Source of the DNA: Pseudomonadota bacterium
GTDB lineage: Bacteria; Pseudomonadota; Gammaproteobacteria; Burkholderiales; Burkholderiaceae_B
Direction: 5' to 3'
Length of the DNA: 6,865 nucleotides
NCBI GenBank assembly: GCA_021793875.1
Contig: JAJYRX010000079.1
Location: forward strand, 1-6,865
Positions 1-6,329 of this stretch are shown piece by piece. How positions within the stretch are numbered: the stretch's first letter is position 1; the number at the start of each line of letters is the position of its first letter. Position numbers and translations under genes: made by a program. The notes below the pieces were generated by a model. That model ran no database searches. It was not told where the DNA came from and was given only the letters and a program-made list of their open reading frames with translations.

Positions 1-431
1 ACCCAGAGAAAGATATATCTCTCTACATTAACTCTCCAGGCGGGTCGGTATATGCTGGGTTAGCAATTTACGATACTATGCAATTTGTAAAGCCCGATGT
101 TTCTACATTGTGTACTGGTATGGCAGCAAGCATGGGAGCATTTTTGCTAGCCGCAGGTGCCAAAGGTAAGCGATATGCGTTGCCAAACTCTAGAATAATG
201 ATCCATCAACCTTCCGGTGGGGCTCAGGGTCAGGCGTCTGATATACAAATACAGGCAAAAGAAATTCTTACGTTACGTGAGAGACTAAACCAGATTTTGG
301 CAGACAACACCGGGCAAACCATAGACCAAATAGCAGCTGACACCGAACGTGATAGGTTTATGTCAGCAGATGATGCCGTTTCATATGGATTAATAGATAA
401 AGTACTTGTGTCACGTAACGACCAAGTCTAG
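1..431 (+). CDS. clpP: ATP-dependent Clp protease proteolytic subunit ClpP, 3' part (5' end outside window)
   Basis: Serine peptidase core of ClpXP/ClpAP; in the family it forms two stacked heptameric rings in the cytoplasm and degrades polypeptides threaded in by ClpX or ClpA. The frame is open from base 3, giving 142 visible codons up to the TAG at 429-431. E. coli ClpP has 207 residues, so about the first 65 are missing. Visible landmarks, in order: INSPGGSV near the start (glycine-rich substrate/oxyanion strand), GMAASMGAF with the nucleophile Ser at 129-131, MIHQPSGG with the catalytic His at 204-206, and DTERDRFMSA with the catalytic Asp at 351-353. The triad is therefore complete. The C-terminus (YGLIDKVLVSRNDQV) has the usual length. 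The ATG at 78 is internal, not the start. clpX follows 74 bases downstream, the usual proteobacterial arrangement. Any promoter lies outside the window. Confidence 0.97.
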   Translation, partial: PEKDISLYINSPGGSVYAGLAIYDTMQFVKPDVSTLCTGMAASMGAFLLAAGAKGKRYALPNSRIMIHQPSGGAQGQASDIQIQAKEILTLRERLNQILADNTGQTIDQIAADTERDRFMSADDAVSYGLIDKVLVSRNDQV

Positions 432-440
432 TTTTTAAAC

Positions 441-466
441 GGGCTGTTAAGTCCAATTAATAGCCC
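441..466 (+). terminator. Hairpin between clpP and clpX: possible partial terminator or mRNA 3'-end stabiliser
   Basis: The arms GGGCTGTTAA (441-450) and TTAATAGCCC (457-466) pair over 10 positions, nine Watson-Crick plus one G-U, around a 6-base loop. The stem begins 10 bases after the clpP stop. Only ATTT follows (467-470), so the U-tract is poor for a full intrinsic terminator. The likeliest roles are partial attenuation, giving more clpP than clpX message, or protection of a processed clpP 3' end. The structure is seen; the function is inferred. Confidence 0.45.
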
Positions 467-505
467 ATTTGCACATGTTTAAATTGTGCTTTTACTGTAA
501 AGATT

Positions 506-1807
506 ATGCCCGACAAGAAAACTTCCTCTAACGATAAAGTCTTGCACTGTTCGTTCTGTAATAAAAATCAAGATGAGGTTCTTAAGCTTATAGCAGGAGC
601 CTCATCAGTTTTTATTTGTGATGAGTGCATAGAACTCTGCCAAGACATAATTCGCGAAGAATCAGCAGAAGCTGCTCGTGATGCAGTAAAAAATGAATTG
701 CCAACACCGCATGAAATCAAGGAGTTTCTTGATGGATATGTAATTGGCCAAAACACCCCTAAGCGTACATTAGCTGTAGCTGTATACAATCATTACAAAC
801 GTATACGGCATGGTGATGTGAAAGGTGACGATGTCGAGCTCTCAAAAAGTAACATCTTATTAATTGGGCCAACAGGGTCAGGTAAAACATTGTTAGCCCA
901 AACCCTTGCTCGCATGCTTGACGTGCCGTTTGTAATAGCCGATGCTACTACGCTAACCGAGGCTGGTTACGTAGGCGAAGATGTAGAAAACATTGTTCAA
1001 AAACTATTGCAGAGCTGCGATTACAACTTGGAAAAGGCTCAGCAGGCAATAATCTACATAGACGAAATTGATAAAATTTCGCGAAAATCAGATAACCCAT
1101 CTATAACAAGAGATGTTTCGGGAGAAGGGGTGCAGCAGGCGCTTTTAAAGCTTATAGAAGGCACAGTCGCCTCTGTTCCACCGCAAGGTGGGCGTAAGCA
1201 CCCTAATCAAGACTTCGTGCAGGTGGATACTACCAATATATTATTTATAGTTGGTGGTGCCTTTGATGGCTTGGAAAAAGTTATACAAGATCGTACAGAG
1301 AAGTCGGGAATAGGTTTCTCAGCTTCTGTTAAGGCCAGTACTGAGCGAGGTGTTGGCGAGCTGTTTTCCGAGGTCGAGCCTGAAGATCTTATAAAATTTG
1401 GTCTAATTCCAGAACTGGTTGGTCGCTTACCAGTAATTGCTACTCTGCAAGAACTTGATGAAGAAGTATTGGTGCGTATACTTACAGAGCCACGAAATGC
1501 TGTTGTAAAGCAGTTTCAGAAGCTTTTTGAAATGGAAGAGGTGGAGCTTGAGATAGAGCCGGATGCACTTCATGCGATTGCACAAGCAGCTATTAAGCGA
1601 AAAACAGGTGCGCGTGGCCTGCGATCCATAATAGAACAGTCATTGCTCAGTACAATGTATGAGCTTCCTTCAACAAACAATGTGGAAAAAGTTGTACTTA
1701 ATAAAAGTGTAATTACTGGTGAGTCTGAGCCGATTTTACACTTTAAAGATGGTACCACCGCAACACTAGACAAAGCATCGCAAGGTGTAAGTGGAGCGGC
1801 TGCTTAG
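506..1807 (+). CDS. clpX: ATP-dependent Clp protease ATP-binding subunit ClpX (AAA+ unfoldase)
   Basis: Hexameric AAA+ unfoldase that recognises tagged proteins, unfolds them and passes them into ClpP. It has 433 residues; E. coli ClpX has 424. The N-terminal zinc-binding domain has Cys15, Cys18, Cys38 and Cys41. Next come Walker A GPTGSGKT (121-128), pore-1 loop GYVG (154-157), Walker B IIYIDEID with Asp186/Glu187, pore-2 region RDVSGEG (202-208), RKH loop (230-232), the ClpP-docking IGF loop (269-271), an arginine finger in ELVGRLP (Arg307) and sensor 2 in GARGLRS (368-374). All key residues are present, and the IGF loop fits the clpP gene just upstream. The ATG is chosen because the frame then matches the family N-terminus (MPDKK..., Cys pair at 15/18). 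No good Shine-Dalgarno lies before it. The first zinc-domain spacing is one residue longer than in E. coli, and the C-terminus ends in SGAAA. Confidence 0.98.
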   Translation: MPDKKTSSNDKVLHCSFCNKNQDEVLKLIAGASSVFICDECIELCQDIIREESAEAARDAVKNELPTPHEIKEFLDGYVIGQNTPKRTLAVAVYNHYKRIRHGDVKGDDVELSKSNILLIGPTGSGKTLLAQTLARMLDVPFVIADATTLTEAGYVGEDVENIVQKLLQSCDYNLEKAQQAIIYIDEIDKISRKSDNPSITRDVSGEGVQQALLKLIEGTVASVPPQGGRKHPNQDFVQVDTTNILFIVGGAFDGLEKVIQDRTEKSGIGFSASVKASTERGVGELFSEVEPEDLIKFGLIPELVGRLPVIATLQELDEEVLVRILTEPRNAVVKQFQKLFEMEEVELEIEPDALHAIAQAAIKRKTGARGLRSIIEQSLLSTMYELPSTNNVEKVVLNKSVITGESEPILHFKDGTTATLDKASQGVSGAAA

Positions 1808-1850
1808 TTGCTAAAGTTTAAGCTGGTTTGTGCTTACATAATCTATCAGA

Positions 1851-1878
1851 CTTGAAATATCTGGTATCGTCACCACAT
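1851..1878 (+). promoter_or_regulatory. Candidate sigma-32 (heat-shock) promoter of lon
   Basis: CTTGAAA at 1851-1857 matches the sigma-32 -35 element exactly. CCACAT at 1873-1878 matches five of six bases of the -10 core CCCCAT. The spacer is 15 bases, within the usual range. Transcription would start near 1885, giving a leader of about 27 bases that contains the lon Shine-Dalgarno. lon is a classic sigma-32 target in E. coli, which supports the call. Starts have not been mapped here. Confidence 0.72.
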
Positions 1879-1898
1879 AGGTTTCAAACGGTGTATTT

Positions 1899-1904
1899 GA
1901 AGGA
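1899..1904 (+). promoter_or_regulatory. Shine-Dalgarno site of lon
   Basis: GAAGGA lies 7 bases before the ATG at 1912, an ideal spacing, and it fixes the lon start. It is the clearest ribosome-binding site in the window; clpX, lexA, tyrB and uvrB have none of comparable quality. An ATG at 1905 is out of frame and too close to the site. Confidence 0.8.
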
Positions 1905-1911
1905 ATGAATT

Positions 1912-4350
1912 ATGTCTGCGAGTCAGATTCTATCGCCCGACGTTGAATTGTTACCAATGCTACCCTTACGAGATGTGGTGGTATTTCCTCATATGGTACT
2001 GCCACTTTTTGTAGGCCGTCCTCGCTCTATAAAGGCTTTAGAGCTTGCTATGGAAGAGGGTAGCGGCATTATGCTTGTTGCCCAAAAGTCTGCTAATAAA
2101 GAAGAGCCAAGCCCTGAAGATTTATATGATATTGGCTGTGTAGCTAGCATTTTGCAACTATTGAAGCTGCCCGACGGTACTGTGAAAGTATTGGTAGAAG
2201 GGGTGCAGCGGGCTAAGGTTAATAAAGTTATAGAAGAGGAGAGTCATTTCTCCGCGGAAATACAAAAGGTAAATATCTTTGGAAGCGATAGCTCAGAACT
2301 AGAAGCTATGCGCAGAACTGTCATAGATCAGTTTGAACAGTACGTTAAACTAAACAAAAAGGTGCCTCAAGAGGTGTTGGCATCTCTGTCTTCAATTGAG
2401 GACGGTGGTCGCCTAGCTGACACAATTGCGGCTCATCTTCCCCTTAAGCTTGAGCAAAAACAGGCTTTATTAGAAATAGCTGACACTACTAAACGTCTAG
2501 AAGGGCTTTTATCTCAACTCGGTTCAGAAATTGATATTCTGCAAGTAGAAAAGCGCATACGTGGCCGAGTTAAAAAGCAAATGGAAAAAAGTCAGCGTGA
2601 CTATTACCTAAATGAACAGGTAAAAGCCATACAGCGTGAACTAGGGGAAGGGGAAGAGGGGGCCGACATAGAAGAGCTAGAAAAGCGTATTGAGGCGGCA
2701 CGCTTACCTAAAGAGGCGCGCAAGAAAGCCGACTCTGAGCTAAAGAAACTTAGGCTAATGGCTCCAATGTCCGCCGAAGCAACCGTAGTGCGTAACTACT
2801 TAGACACACTCATTGGTTTGCCTTGGCATAAAAAAAGTCGTGTCAGTAAATCTATATCAAAAGCTCAAGAGGTTCTTGATACTGATCACTACGGTCTTGA
2901 GCGAGTTAAAGAAAGAATTGTCGAGTATCTCGCCGTACAGCAACGGGTAGACAAACTTAAAGCTCCAATAATTTGTCTTGTTGGACCTCCAGGTGTAGGT
3001 AAAACTTCATTAGGTCAATCTATTGCCAAGGCCACTAATCGTAAGTATGTACGTATGGCATTAGGTGGGGTTCGTGATGAAGCTGAAATACGCGGACACA
3101 GGCGTACCTATATTGGCTCTATGCCCGGTAAGATACTTCAAAGTATGAGTAAAGCTGGTGTTAGAAACCCACTTTTCCTACTTGATGAAATAGATAAAAT
3201 GGGTGCTGATTTCAGAGGAGACCCTGCGTCTGCTCTACTTGAGGTGCTTGATCCAGAACAAAACCATACCTTCCAAGATCACTACATAGAAGTAGATTAC
3301 GATCTATCGGATGTTATGTTTGTGGCTACAAGTAACACTCTTAACATACCACCAGCACTGCTAGATCGTATGGAGGTAATCAGACTATCTGGCTATACCG
3401 AAGATGAGAAAGTAAGAATTGCTTTTGATCACTTGCTGCCTAAGCTTATGAAAAACAATGGAGTCAAAGAAGATGAAATTGTTCTTCAGGAAGACGCGGT
3501 ACGAGACATAATAAGGTATTACACACGTGAAGCGGGTGTTAGGTCACTAGAGCGTGAAATAAGCAAAATATGTCGTAAGGTAATTAAAAAGGTCTTGGAG
3601 TCAACTGGAGCTAAGAAATCCAATCAAAAAGTTGAAAGCGTTGTTATAACTCCCGACAATCTTAATGACTTTCTGGGCGTAAGGCGTTTCAATTTTGGTG
3701 TAGCAGAAACGGAAGATAAGGTAGGTCAGGTGACTGGTCTGGCATGGACAGAGGTTGGTGGTGATCTGCTAACAATAGAAGTTGCCGATATGCCTGGTAA
3801 GGGCAATATACTACGCACCGGTTCCTTAGGTGATGTAATGAAAGAGTCGGTAGAAGCGGCTCGTACAGTTGTTAGGTCTAGGGCTCAGAAATGGGGAATA
3901 CCAAGCACTGCCTTTGAGAAGCGAGACATACATGTGCACTTCCCTGAAGGCGCTACTCCTAAAGATGGGCCTTCCGCTGGTATAGCAATAATAACTGCAC
4001 TAGTGTCAGCGTTAACTGGTATACCTGCTAGGGCTGATGTGGCTATGACTGGTGAAATAACCTTACGAGGCGAAGTGTTACAAATAGGAGGTCTTAAAGA
4101 GAAGCTTCTAGCAGCTCACCGAGGTGGGATCAAGAAAGTTCTTATTCCTGAGGAAAATGTTAAAGACCTTGCCGATATACCTGATAATGTTAAGAACCAC
4201 CTAGAAATAATTCCAGTTAGGTGGATAGATAGAGTGTTGGAAGTTGCATTACAAGAAATGCCTCAACCTTTATCTGATGAAGAAGTTGAGGCATTAGTGG
4301 CTGCTGCTTCCAAAACAGTTGATAAACGTACAGGTACTTTAAAGCACTAA
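1912..4350 (+). CDS. lon: ATP-dependent protease La (Lon, LonA type)
   Basis: Soluble hexameric AAA+ serine protease that degrades misfolded and short-lived regulatory proteins. It has 812 residues; E. coli Lon has 784. The N-terminal substrate-binding domain starts with LLPMLPLRDVVVFP (13-26) and runs to about residue 210. A charged helical linker follows (about 211-290, with the conserved QMEKSQRDYYLNEQ). The AAA+ module has Walker A GPPGVGKT (358-365), Walker B FLLDEID with Asp425/Glu426, sensor 1 Asn475, arginine finger Arg487 and sensor 2 Arg544. The protease domain has PKDGPSAG with nucleophile Ser688 (bases 3973-3975) and Lys731, the same 43-residue spacing as the E. coli Ser/Lys dyad. 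All catalytic residues are intact. The gene sits 104 bases after clpX, behind its own heat-shock-like promoter. Its TAA stop overlaps the stop of convergent lexA, and its probable terminator lies inside lexA. Confidence 0.98.
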   Translation: MSASQILSPDVELLPMLPLRDVVVFPHMVLPLFVGRPRSIKALELAMEEGSGIMLVAQKSANKEEPSPEDLYDIGCVASILQLLKLPDGTVKVLVEGVQRAKVNKVIEEESHFSAEIQKVNIFGSDSSELEAMRRTVIDQFEQYVKLNKKVPQEVLASLSSIEDGGRLADTIAAHLPLKLEQKQALLEIADTTKRLEGLLSQLGSEIDILQVEKRIRGRVKKQMEKSQRDYYLNEQVKAIQRELGEGEEGADIEELEKRIEAARLPKEARKKADSELKKLRLMAPMSAEATVVRNYLDTLIGLPWHKKSRVSKSISKAQEVLDTDHYGLERVKERIVEYLAVQQRVDKLKAPIICLVGPPGVGKTSLGQSIAKATNRKYVRMALGGVRDEAEIRGHRRTYIGSMPGKILQSMSKAGVRNPLFLLDEIDKMGADFRGDPASALLEVLDPEQNHTFQDHYIEVDYDLSDVMFVATSNTLNIPPALLDRMEVIRLSGYTEDEKVRIAFDHLLPKLMKNNGVKEDEIVLQEDAVRDIIRYYTREAGVRSLEREISKICRKVIKKVLESTGAKKSNQKVESVVITPDNLNDFLGVRRFNFGVAETEDKVGQVTGLAWTEVGGDLLTIEVADMPGKGNILRTGSLGDVMKESVEAARTVVRSRAQKWGIPSTAFEKRDIHVHFPEGATPKDGPSAGIAIITALVSALTGIPARADVAMTGEITLRGEVLQIGGLKEKLLAAHRGGIKKVLIPEENVKDLADIPDNVKNHLEIIPVRWIDRVLEVALQEMPQPLSDEEVEALVAAASKTVDKRTGTLKH
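4258..4294 (-). terminator. Possible lexA terminator hairpin inside the lon 3' coding region
   Basis: A perfect 10-bp inverted repeat, ATGCCTCAAC (4258-4267) and GTTGAGGCAT (4285-4294), encloses 17 bases. Read on the - strand, the stem ends in CAT and is followed by TTCTTGT, a moderate U-tract. It lies 53 bases beyond the lexA stop. On the + strand the stem is followed by TAGTGG, so it should not stop lon transcription. Loop size and U-tract are suboptimal, and some of the symmetry may be coding coincidence. Confidence 0.42.
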
Positions 4351-4985
4351 ATATTGCCAGATCTTATTAATCCAACAGCGCGCCCCTCGATGGCAAAATC
4401 ATCGTGGGGCTGTATTTTTATTGGTTGAAAGTCAGGATTTTCGGGGAGTAATTGTATGCTATTGTTTTTGTGCCATAGCCTTTTTACAGTTACTTCGTCG
4501 TGTATTCTTGCCACTACTATTTGACCGTGATTAGCTTGAGGTGTTTTTTTCACAGCTAGAAGATCACCATCTAGTATTCCGGCATCGCGCATACTATAAC
4601 CATTTACACGCAGAAGATAGTCAGGTTTGGTTGCGAACAGGCCTTGTTCTATTGATATTTCACGCTCTATGTTTTCGTGTGCCAGTATTGGATTTCCAGC
4701 CGCAACCCGTCCTATTAAGGGTAGAGAGAAATCAAAATTAGATGCACGTTTTATAGATTTTTTTTGATTGGTTGTTGCTAGTCGTATACCCCTAGATGCG
4801 CCAGGAGTAAGGATAATGGCGCCTTTTCTAGCTAAAGCTTTTAAATGGTCTTCTGCAGCGTTAGCTGACTTGAACCCCAAAGCGCGTGCTATTTCTGCTC
4901 TGGTGGGAGGAAAGCCCGAGTTGGCAATTTCAGCTTGGATTAAATCAAGAACTTGTTGTTGGCGGGCTGTTAATTTTAATGACAT
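4347..4985 (-). CDS. lexA: LexA repressor, self-cleaving SOS regulator
   Basis: Dimeric repressor of the SOS regulon; RecA-ssDNA filaments stimulate its self-cleavage. It has 212 residues, slightly longer than E. coli LexA (202), with the extra length in the hinge (about 70-88). The N-terminal winged helix-turn-helix spans about 1-68; helices around TRAEIARALGFKS and ANAAEDHLKALARKG match the CTGT-N8-ACAG-binding type. The C-terminal S24-type domain holds the scissile pair Ala96-Gly97 in RVAAGNP, nucleophile Ser131 in GYSMRDAG (bases 4593-4595) and general base Lys168 in VTVKRL. All cleavage residues are present. The ATG is chosen by the MSLKLTARQQQ family N-terminus; no Shine-Dalgarno is visible. 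It lies 57 bases downstream of the aminotransferase on the same strand, but the SOS box between them implies its own autoregulated promoter. Its TAG stop shares two bases with the lon TAA. Confidence 0.98.
   Translation of the reverse strand: MSLKLTARQQQVLDLIQAEIANSGFPPTRAEIARALGFKSANAAEDHLKALARKGAIILTPGASRGIRLATTNQKKSIKRASNFDFSLPLIGRVAAGNPILAHENIEREISIEQGLFATKPDYLLRVNGYSMRDAGILDGDLLAVKKTPQANHGQIVVARIHDEVTVKRLWHKNNSIQLLPENPDFQPIKIQPHDDFAIEGRAVGLIRSGNI
4382..4422 (+). terminator. Intrinsic terminator of lon, located inside lexA (antisense)
   Basis: GCCCCTCGATG (4382-4392) pairs with CATCGTGGGGC (4400-4410): ten Watson-Crick pairs with one central T-T mismatch and a 7-base loop. The U-rich run TATTTTTATT follows at 4413-4422. 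This is a textbook rho-independent terminator, 32 bases beyond the lon stop. On the other strand the same bases encode LexA residues about 188-202 (PIKIQPHDDFAIEGR), so the terminator is constrained by coding. For lexA messages the orientation is wrong, since the A-run precedes the stem. Confidence 0.82.
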
Positions 4986-4987
4986 GG

Positions 4988-5021
4988 CAATTTAAGCTGT
5001 ACGTTTATACAGCTTAAATTG
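4988..5021 (-). repeat. 14-bp perfect inverted repeat around the lexA operator
   Basis: Bases 4988-5001 (CAATTTAAGCTGTA) are the exact reverse complement of 5008-5021 (TACAGCTTAAATTG), with the 6-base centre CGTTTA. The symmetry extends six bases beyond the SOS box on each side. In an mRNA entering from the aminotransferase gene, it would fold into a stem ending 2 bases before the lexA ATG and could hide the start region. Transcripts starting within the palindrome would lose the 5' arm. Confidence 0.85.
4997..5012 (-). promoter_or_regulatory. SOS box (LexA operator) of lexA
   Basis: CTGT (4997-5000), eight bases, then ACAG (5009-5012): an exact CTGT-N8-ACAG operator as used by gamma- and betaproteobacterial LexA. 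It lies 11 bases before the lexA ATG, so LexA probably represses its own gene, as is usual for the family. I see only one box here, whereas E. coli lexA has two. Confidence 0.93.
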
Positions 5022-5046
5022 TCTACTAAATATCCAATTAAATCAA
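5018..5046 (-). promoter_or_regulatory. Weak candidate sigma-70 promoter of lexA
   Basis: On the - strand, TTGATT (5046-5041) and GACAAT (5023-5018) are 17 bases apart; each matches four of six consensus bases. Transcription would start near 5011, inside the SOS box, so bound LexA would block it. A competing -10, TATAAA (5009-5004), lies within the box but has no recognisable -35; it would give a leader of only about 12 bases. The spacing logic is good but the hexamers are weak. Confidence 0.35.
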
Positions 5047-6251
5047 GCTTTGGTTAACACTTCTGCTATTGCCCGTGCTACATAGTCAATATTGTTGCTA
5101 TTTAGCGCTGCTACGCAAATTCTGCCTGTGTTAACTGCGTATATAGCATGATCTTTTTGTAAGTCTTCTACCTGTTTACTATTTAATCCCGAATAGGAAA
5201 ACATCCCGCGTTGTTCTAATATAAAATCAAATTTTCTTTGAACGCCTGCTTCGGCTAACCTGCTAACTAACTGCTCACGCATATTTTTAATGCGTACGCG
5301 CATTTCAGCAAGTTCCTTTTCCCACATTTCGAATAGTCTGTTGTCGTTTAGTATACGTGCGACAATACTTGCACCGTGTGTTGGAGGGTTTGAATAGTTG
5401 GTTCTTATTACACGCTTAAGCTGGCTTAATACTCTTGTGCTTTCATCTTGGCTTGATGAAACAAGCGTCAAAGCGCCAACACGTTCACCGTATAAAGAAA
5501 ATGACTTAGAGAACGATGAGCTTACAAGGAAAGTTATGTCAGCTTTACCAAACTCACGTACTATTGAGGCATCGGCATCAAGCCCATCGCCAAAACCTTG
5601 ATAGGCTATGTCTAAAAAGGGAATAAGCTCGCGTTCTTTAATAGTCTCTATTATTTGTTGCCACTGTGAGGGGTCAGGGTCAAGACCAGTAGGGTTGTGA
5701 CAGCAAGCATGCAGAATAATAATGGTGTCTTTTTGAGCGTTCTTAAGCTCATTTACCATTCCATTTATATCTAGGGTGTTTGTTGCTGAGTCGTAATATG
5801 GGTAAGACTCGACCTCAAAGCCAGCACGTTCAAATAGTGCACGATGGTTTTCCCAGCTTGGATTGCTGATTAGAACTTTCGCATGAGGTACTAATGATTT
5901 AAGAAAATCGGCGCCTAGCTTTAATGCTCCGGTGCCCCCTAAAGATTGGGCGGTTAAGGCACGTCCACTATTTATTAATTCGGAGTTGGCTCCAAACAAT
6001 AGGGTTTGAGCACCTTTGTTGTATCCTGGAATACCCTCTATAGGTAAGTATCCACGTGCAGAGCCTTTTTGTACTAGTTCAAGCTCTGCCTGATGAACCG
6101 CTTTAAGTAATGGAAGTTTTCCGTTATCGTCGCTGTATACACCTACGCCTAAATTAACTTTGTTGGTACGCGTATCCGCGTTGAATTGTTCATTCAAGCC
6201 AAGAATAGGGTCTCGTGGGGCGAGTTCAACCCCTGTAAATATGGAATTCAT
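5043..6251 (-). CDS. tyrB: Class I aromatic/aspartate aminotransferase (TyrB/AspC family)
   Basis: PLP-dependent cytoplasmic transaminase that moves the amino group of aspartate or aromatic amino acids to 2-oxoglutarate. It has 402 residues from the ATG at 6251; the E. coli relatives have about 396. Family residues, numbered from this ATG: phosphate-binding GGTGA (105-109), Trp133 in NPSWENH stacking on PLP, Asn186 in CHNPTG, Asp214 and Tyr217 in FLDIAYQGF, PLP-binding Lys249 in SSSFSKSFSLYGERVG (bases 5505-5507), Arg257, substrate-side Arg283 in IRTNYSNPP and alpha-carboxylate Arg377 in NTGRICVAAL. All are present. FSLYGERVG resembles TyrB more than AspC, but DPILGL near the N-terminus resembles AspC, so the substrate preference is uncertain. 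The frame also opens with TTG at 6257, two codons earlier; ATG is preferred as the stronger codon. lexA follows 57 bases downstream; uvrB is divergent. Confidence 0.95.
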   Translation of the reverse strand: MNSIFTGVELAPRDPILGLNEQFNADTRTNKVNLGVGVYSDDNGKLPLLKAVHQAELELVQKGSARGYLPIEGIPGYNKGAQTLLFGANSELINSGRALTAQSLGGTGALKLGADFLKSLVPHAKVLISNPSWENHRALFERAGFEVESYPYYDSATNTLDINGMVNELKNAQKDTIIILHACCHNPTGLDPDPSQWQQIIETIKERELIPFLDIAYQGFGDGLDADASIVREFGKADITFLVSSSFSKSFSLYGERVGALTLVSSSQDESTRVLSQLKRVIRTNYSNPPTHGASIVARILNDNRLFEMWEKELAEMRVRIKNMREQLVSRLAEAGVQRKFDFILEQRGMFSYSGLNSKQVEDLQKDHAIYAVNTGRICVAALNSNNIDYVARAIAEVLTKA

Positions 6252-6295
6252 GTTCAAGATTTACTTTATGAAAGGGTGTAAGTGAAGTTCAGCGG

Positions 6296-6329
6296 TTATC
6301 ATGTGATAATAACGGGTTTACCCTTATCA
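6296..6329. repeat. Three TTATCA motifs in the tyrB-uvrB intergenic region (candidate operator)
   Basis: TTATCA occurs at 6296-6301, inverted as TGATAA at 6304-6309, and again at 6324-6329. The first two form a palindrome with a TG centre. The longer TTATCATGT repeats directly at 6296-6304 and 6324-6332, 28 bases apart. GGGT-TT-ACCC (6314-6323) sits between the second and third copies. The cluster overlaps both candidate promoters of the divergent pair. I do not recognise a regulator for it. Confidence 0.5.
6302..6310 (+). promoter_or_regulatory. Candidate extended -10 promoter of uvrB
   Basis: TGT followed by GATAAT (6305-6310) gives an extended -10 element with five of six core matches. 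No good -35 is visible; the best-spaced hexamer, GTGAAG at 6282-6287, matches three of six. Transcription would start near 6317, leaving a leader of about 35 bases before the uvrB ATG. Confidence 0.38.

Noticed and set aside
78..431. ATG at 78 as the true clpP start
   Set aside because: The frame is open upstream to the window edge and encodes the conserved ISLYINSPGGSV segment, so this Met is internal.
470..505. Possible sigma-70 promoter for clpX (TTGCAC with TACTGT)
   Set aside because: Both hexamers match only about three consensus bases and the spacing is off.
568..789. Antisense open frame (73 codons) inside clpX
   Set aside because: It lies wholly within the conserved clpX zinc and AAA+ coding region, has no family resemblance and no visible initiation signals.
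1570..1773. Antisense open frame (67 codons) in the clpX 3' end
   Set aside because: Shadow of clpX codons; no recognisable domain.
1819..1836. TAAGC/GCTTA inverted repeat after clpX, considered as a terminator
   Set aside because: The stem has only five mostly weak pairs with an 8-base loop and no U-tract after it.
1905..1946. Fourteen-codon open frame starting 7 bases before the lon ATG, considered as a leader peptide
   Set aside because: Its ATG directly abuts the Shine-Dalgarno (no spacer) and it is out of frame with lon. The lon ATG at 1912 has ideal spacing.
4541..4995. Two + strand open frames (66 and 75 codons) antisense to lexA
   Set aside because: They mirror conserved LexA codons; the second merely runs into the SOS palindrome. 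No family signal.
5398..5601. + strand open frame (67 codons) antisense to the aminotransferase
   Set aside because: It mirrors the conserved PLP-lysine region; composition is explained by the real gene.
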